Source: Homalodisca vitripennis (lineage: Eukaryota; Arthropoda; Insecta; Hemiptera; Cicadellidae). From it: DNA of 64,000 nucleotides. This document shows, piece after piece, positions 63,683 through 64,000 of this stretch. The DNA lies in the NCBI RefSeq assembly GCF_021130785.1, contig NW_025776220.1, positions 79,158 to 143,157 on the forward strand. The letters are read 5' to 3'. Numbering within the stretch: position 1 is the stretch's first letter; each line of letters starts with the position of its first letter. A model generated the notes under the pieces. It was not told the DNA's origin and did not search any database. It saw only the letters and a program-made list of their open reading frames with translations. Both the position numbers and the translations under genes were made by a program.

Positions 63683-64000
63683 TCCTCTAAATAACAGGGG
63701 AATCCTTAAAAGTGCTTAGTTTAAGTAGTGAGGAGACTTGAGCTGAAATCCTTGTTTTGTGGTTTTTTGAATTATTGTCCTTTGATTGTATAAACTTGTG
63801 GCCTTATGCCCTTAACTAGAGTACTAGCAGCTATAAATAAGTTAGAGCGAAAACTGTTTTTACCGATACGTAGGCAGAGAAACTAAAGTATTTCTGTGGG
63901 TAGGTGTTAACGTAGGATCACAGTTTTTCTGTCAGGAACGCACCTTATCTGGAGTAACTGCAGCATCAGTTTGGAGAGTATCGAAAAACGTTTACTTTTT
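63683..64000 (+). other. LTR retrotransposon leader, copy 2 (continues past the window)
   Basis: Aligned to copy 1. ATG 63806 gives MPLTRVLAAINKLERKLFLP then a stop. Whether a gag-pol region follows lies beyond the window. Confidence 0.55.

Noticed and set aside
1..64000. tRNA, rRNA or snRNA genes
   Set aside because: No cloverleaf with A and B boxes or rRNA-like conserved block was noticed; the 18-mers after the LTRs are tRNA-complementary primer sites, not tRNAs.

Overview
The window is eukaryotic and almost certainly from an arthropod, most likely an insect. It carries I-type and jockey-type LINEs, piggyBac, Kolobok/Mutator-like, mariner-like, pogo/Tigger-like and hAT DNA transposons and gypsy-like LTRs, in AT-rich DNA with spliceosomal introns inside some transposase genes. 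I found no convincing host gene, rRNA, tRNA, operon or CRISPR array. One possible terminal exon (21902-22078, minus) is the only candidate for non-transposon coding DNA. The species cannot be named from the sequence.

The window is a nest of mobile elements inserted into one another, and the order can be read from target-site duplications (TSDs) and reading frames. From left to right: (i) 1-1026, an old LINE fragment. (ii) 1797-13786, a decayed transposase gene of the 'QNKN/GHT' family (DUF7869-like, name from memory) split by piggyBac-1 (2028-13579). piggyBac-1 is itself split by the full-length LINE-1 (2277-10919, 12-bp TSD), whose 5' leader holds an intact Kolobok-like element (Kolobok-1, 8275-10898). 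(iii) 13788-21157, piggyBac-2 split by Jockey-1 (15589-20942, 13-bp TSD), which contains a LINE-R fragment. (iv) 21162-24720, assorted piggyBac and MULE fragments. (v) 24743-28540, the 5' part of LINE-S, a relative of LINE-1, with Kolobok-2 in its leader, beside a Jockey-2 fragment (28541-29640). (vi) 29854-32988, piggyBac-3 split by an intact mariner-like element (31004-32681). (vii) 32989-35227, an intact piggyBac-4. (viii) 35544-42702, Kolobok-4 split by a hAT element that carries Kolobok-3 in its intron. (ix) 43907-50690, an R1-like LINE-D containing a truncated LINE-Z and a DNA transposon, 'E' (45951-49701). (x) 50699-55320, piggyBac-5 split by a pogo-like element with an intron and a PHD-like finger. 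(xi) 55330-64000, two gypsy-type LTR plus leader copies; the second is split by LINE-C (57243-63485).

Most coding regions are broken. Those that look intact are Kolobok-1 (8712-10487), the mariner-like transposase (31408-32478), the piggyBac-4 transposase (33334-34911) and LINE-1 ORF1 (6448-7932). LINE-C is broken only by three single-base indels, mostly in homopolymers.

The two observations I rate highest are these. Element E places a DUF7869-like protein between good terminal inverted repeats and a 4-bp AAAT duplication that can be verified in the interrupted reading frame, which makes that protein family a candidate DDE transposase. Second, two divergent Kolobok-like elements sit in exactly the same TTAA, 17 bp from the 5' end of two related LINEs.
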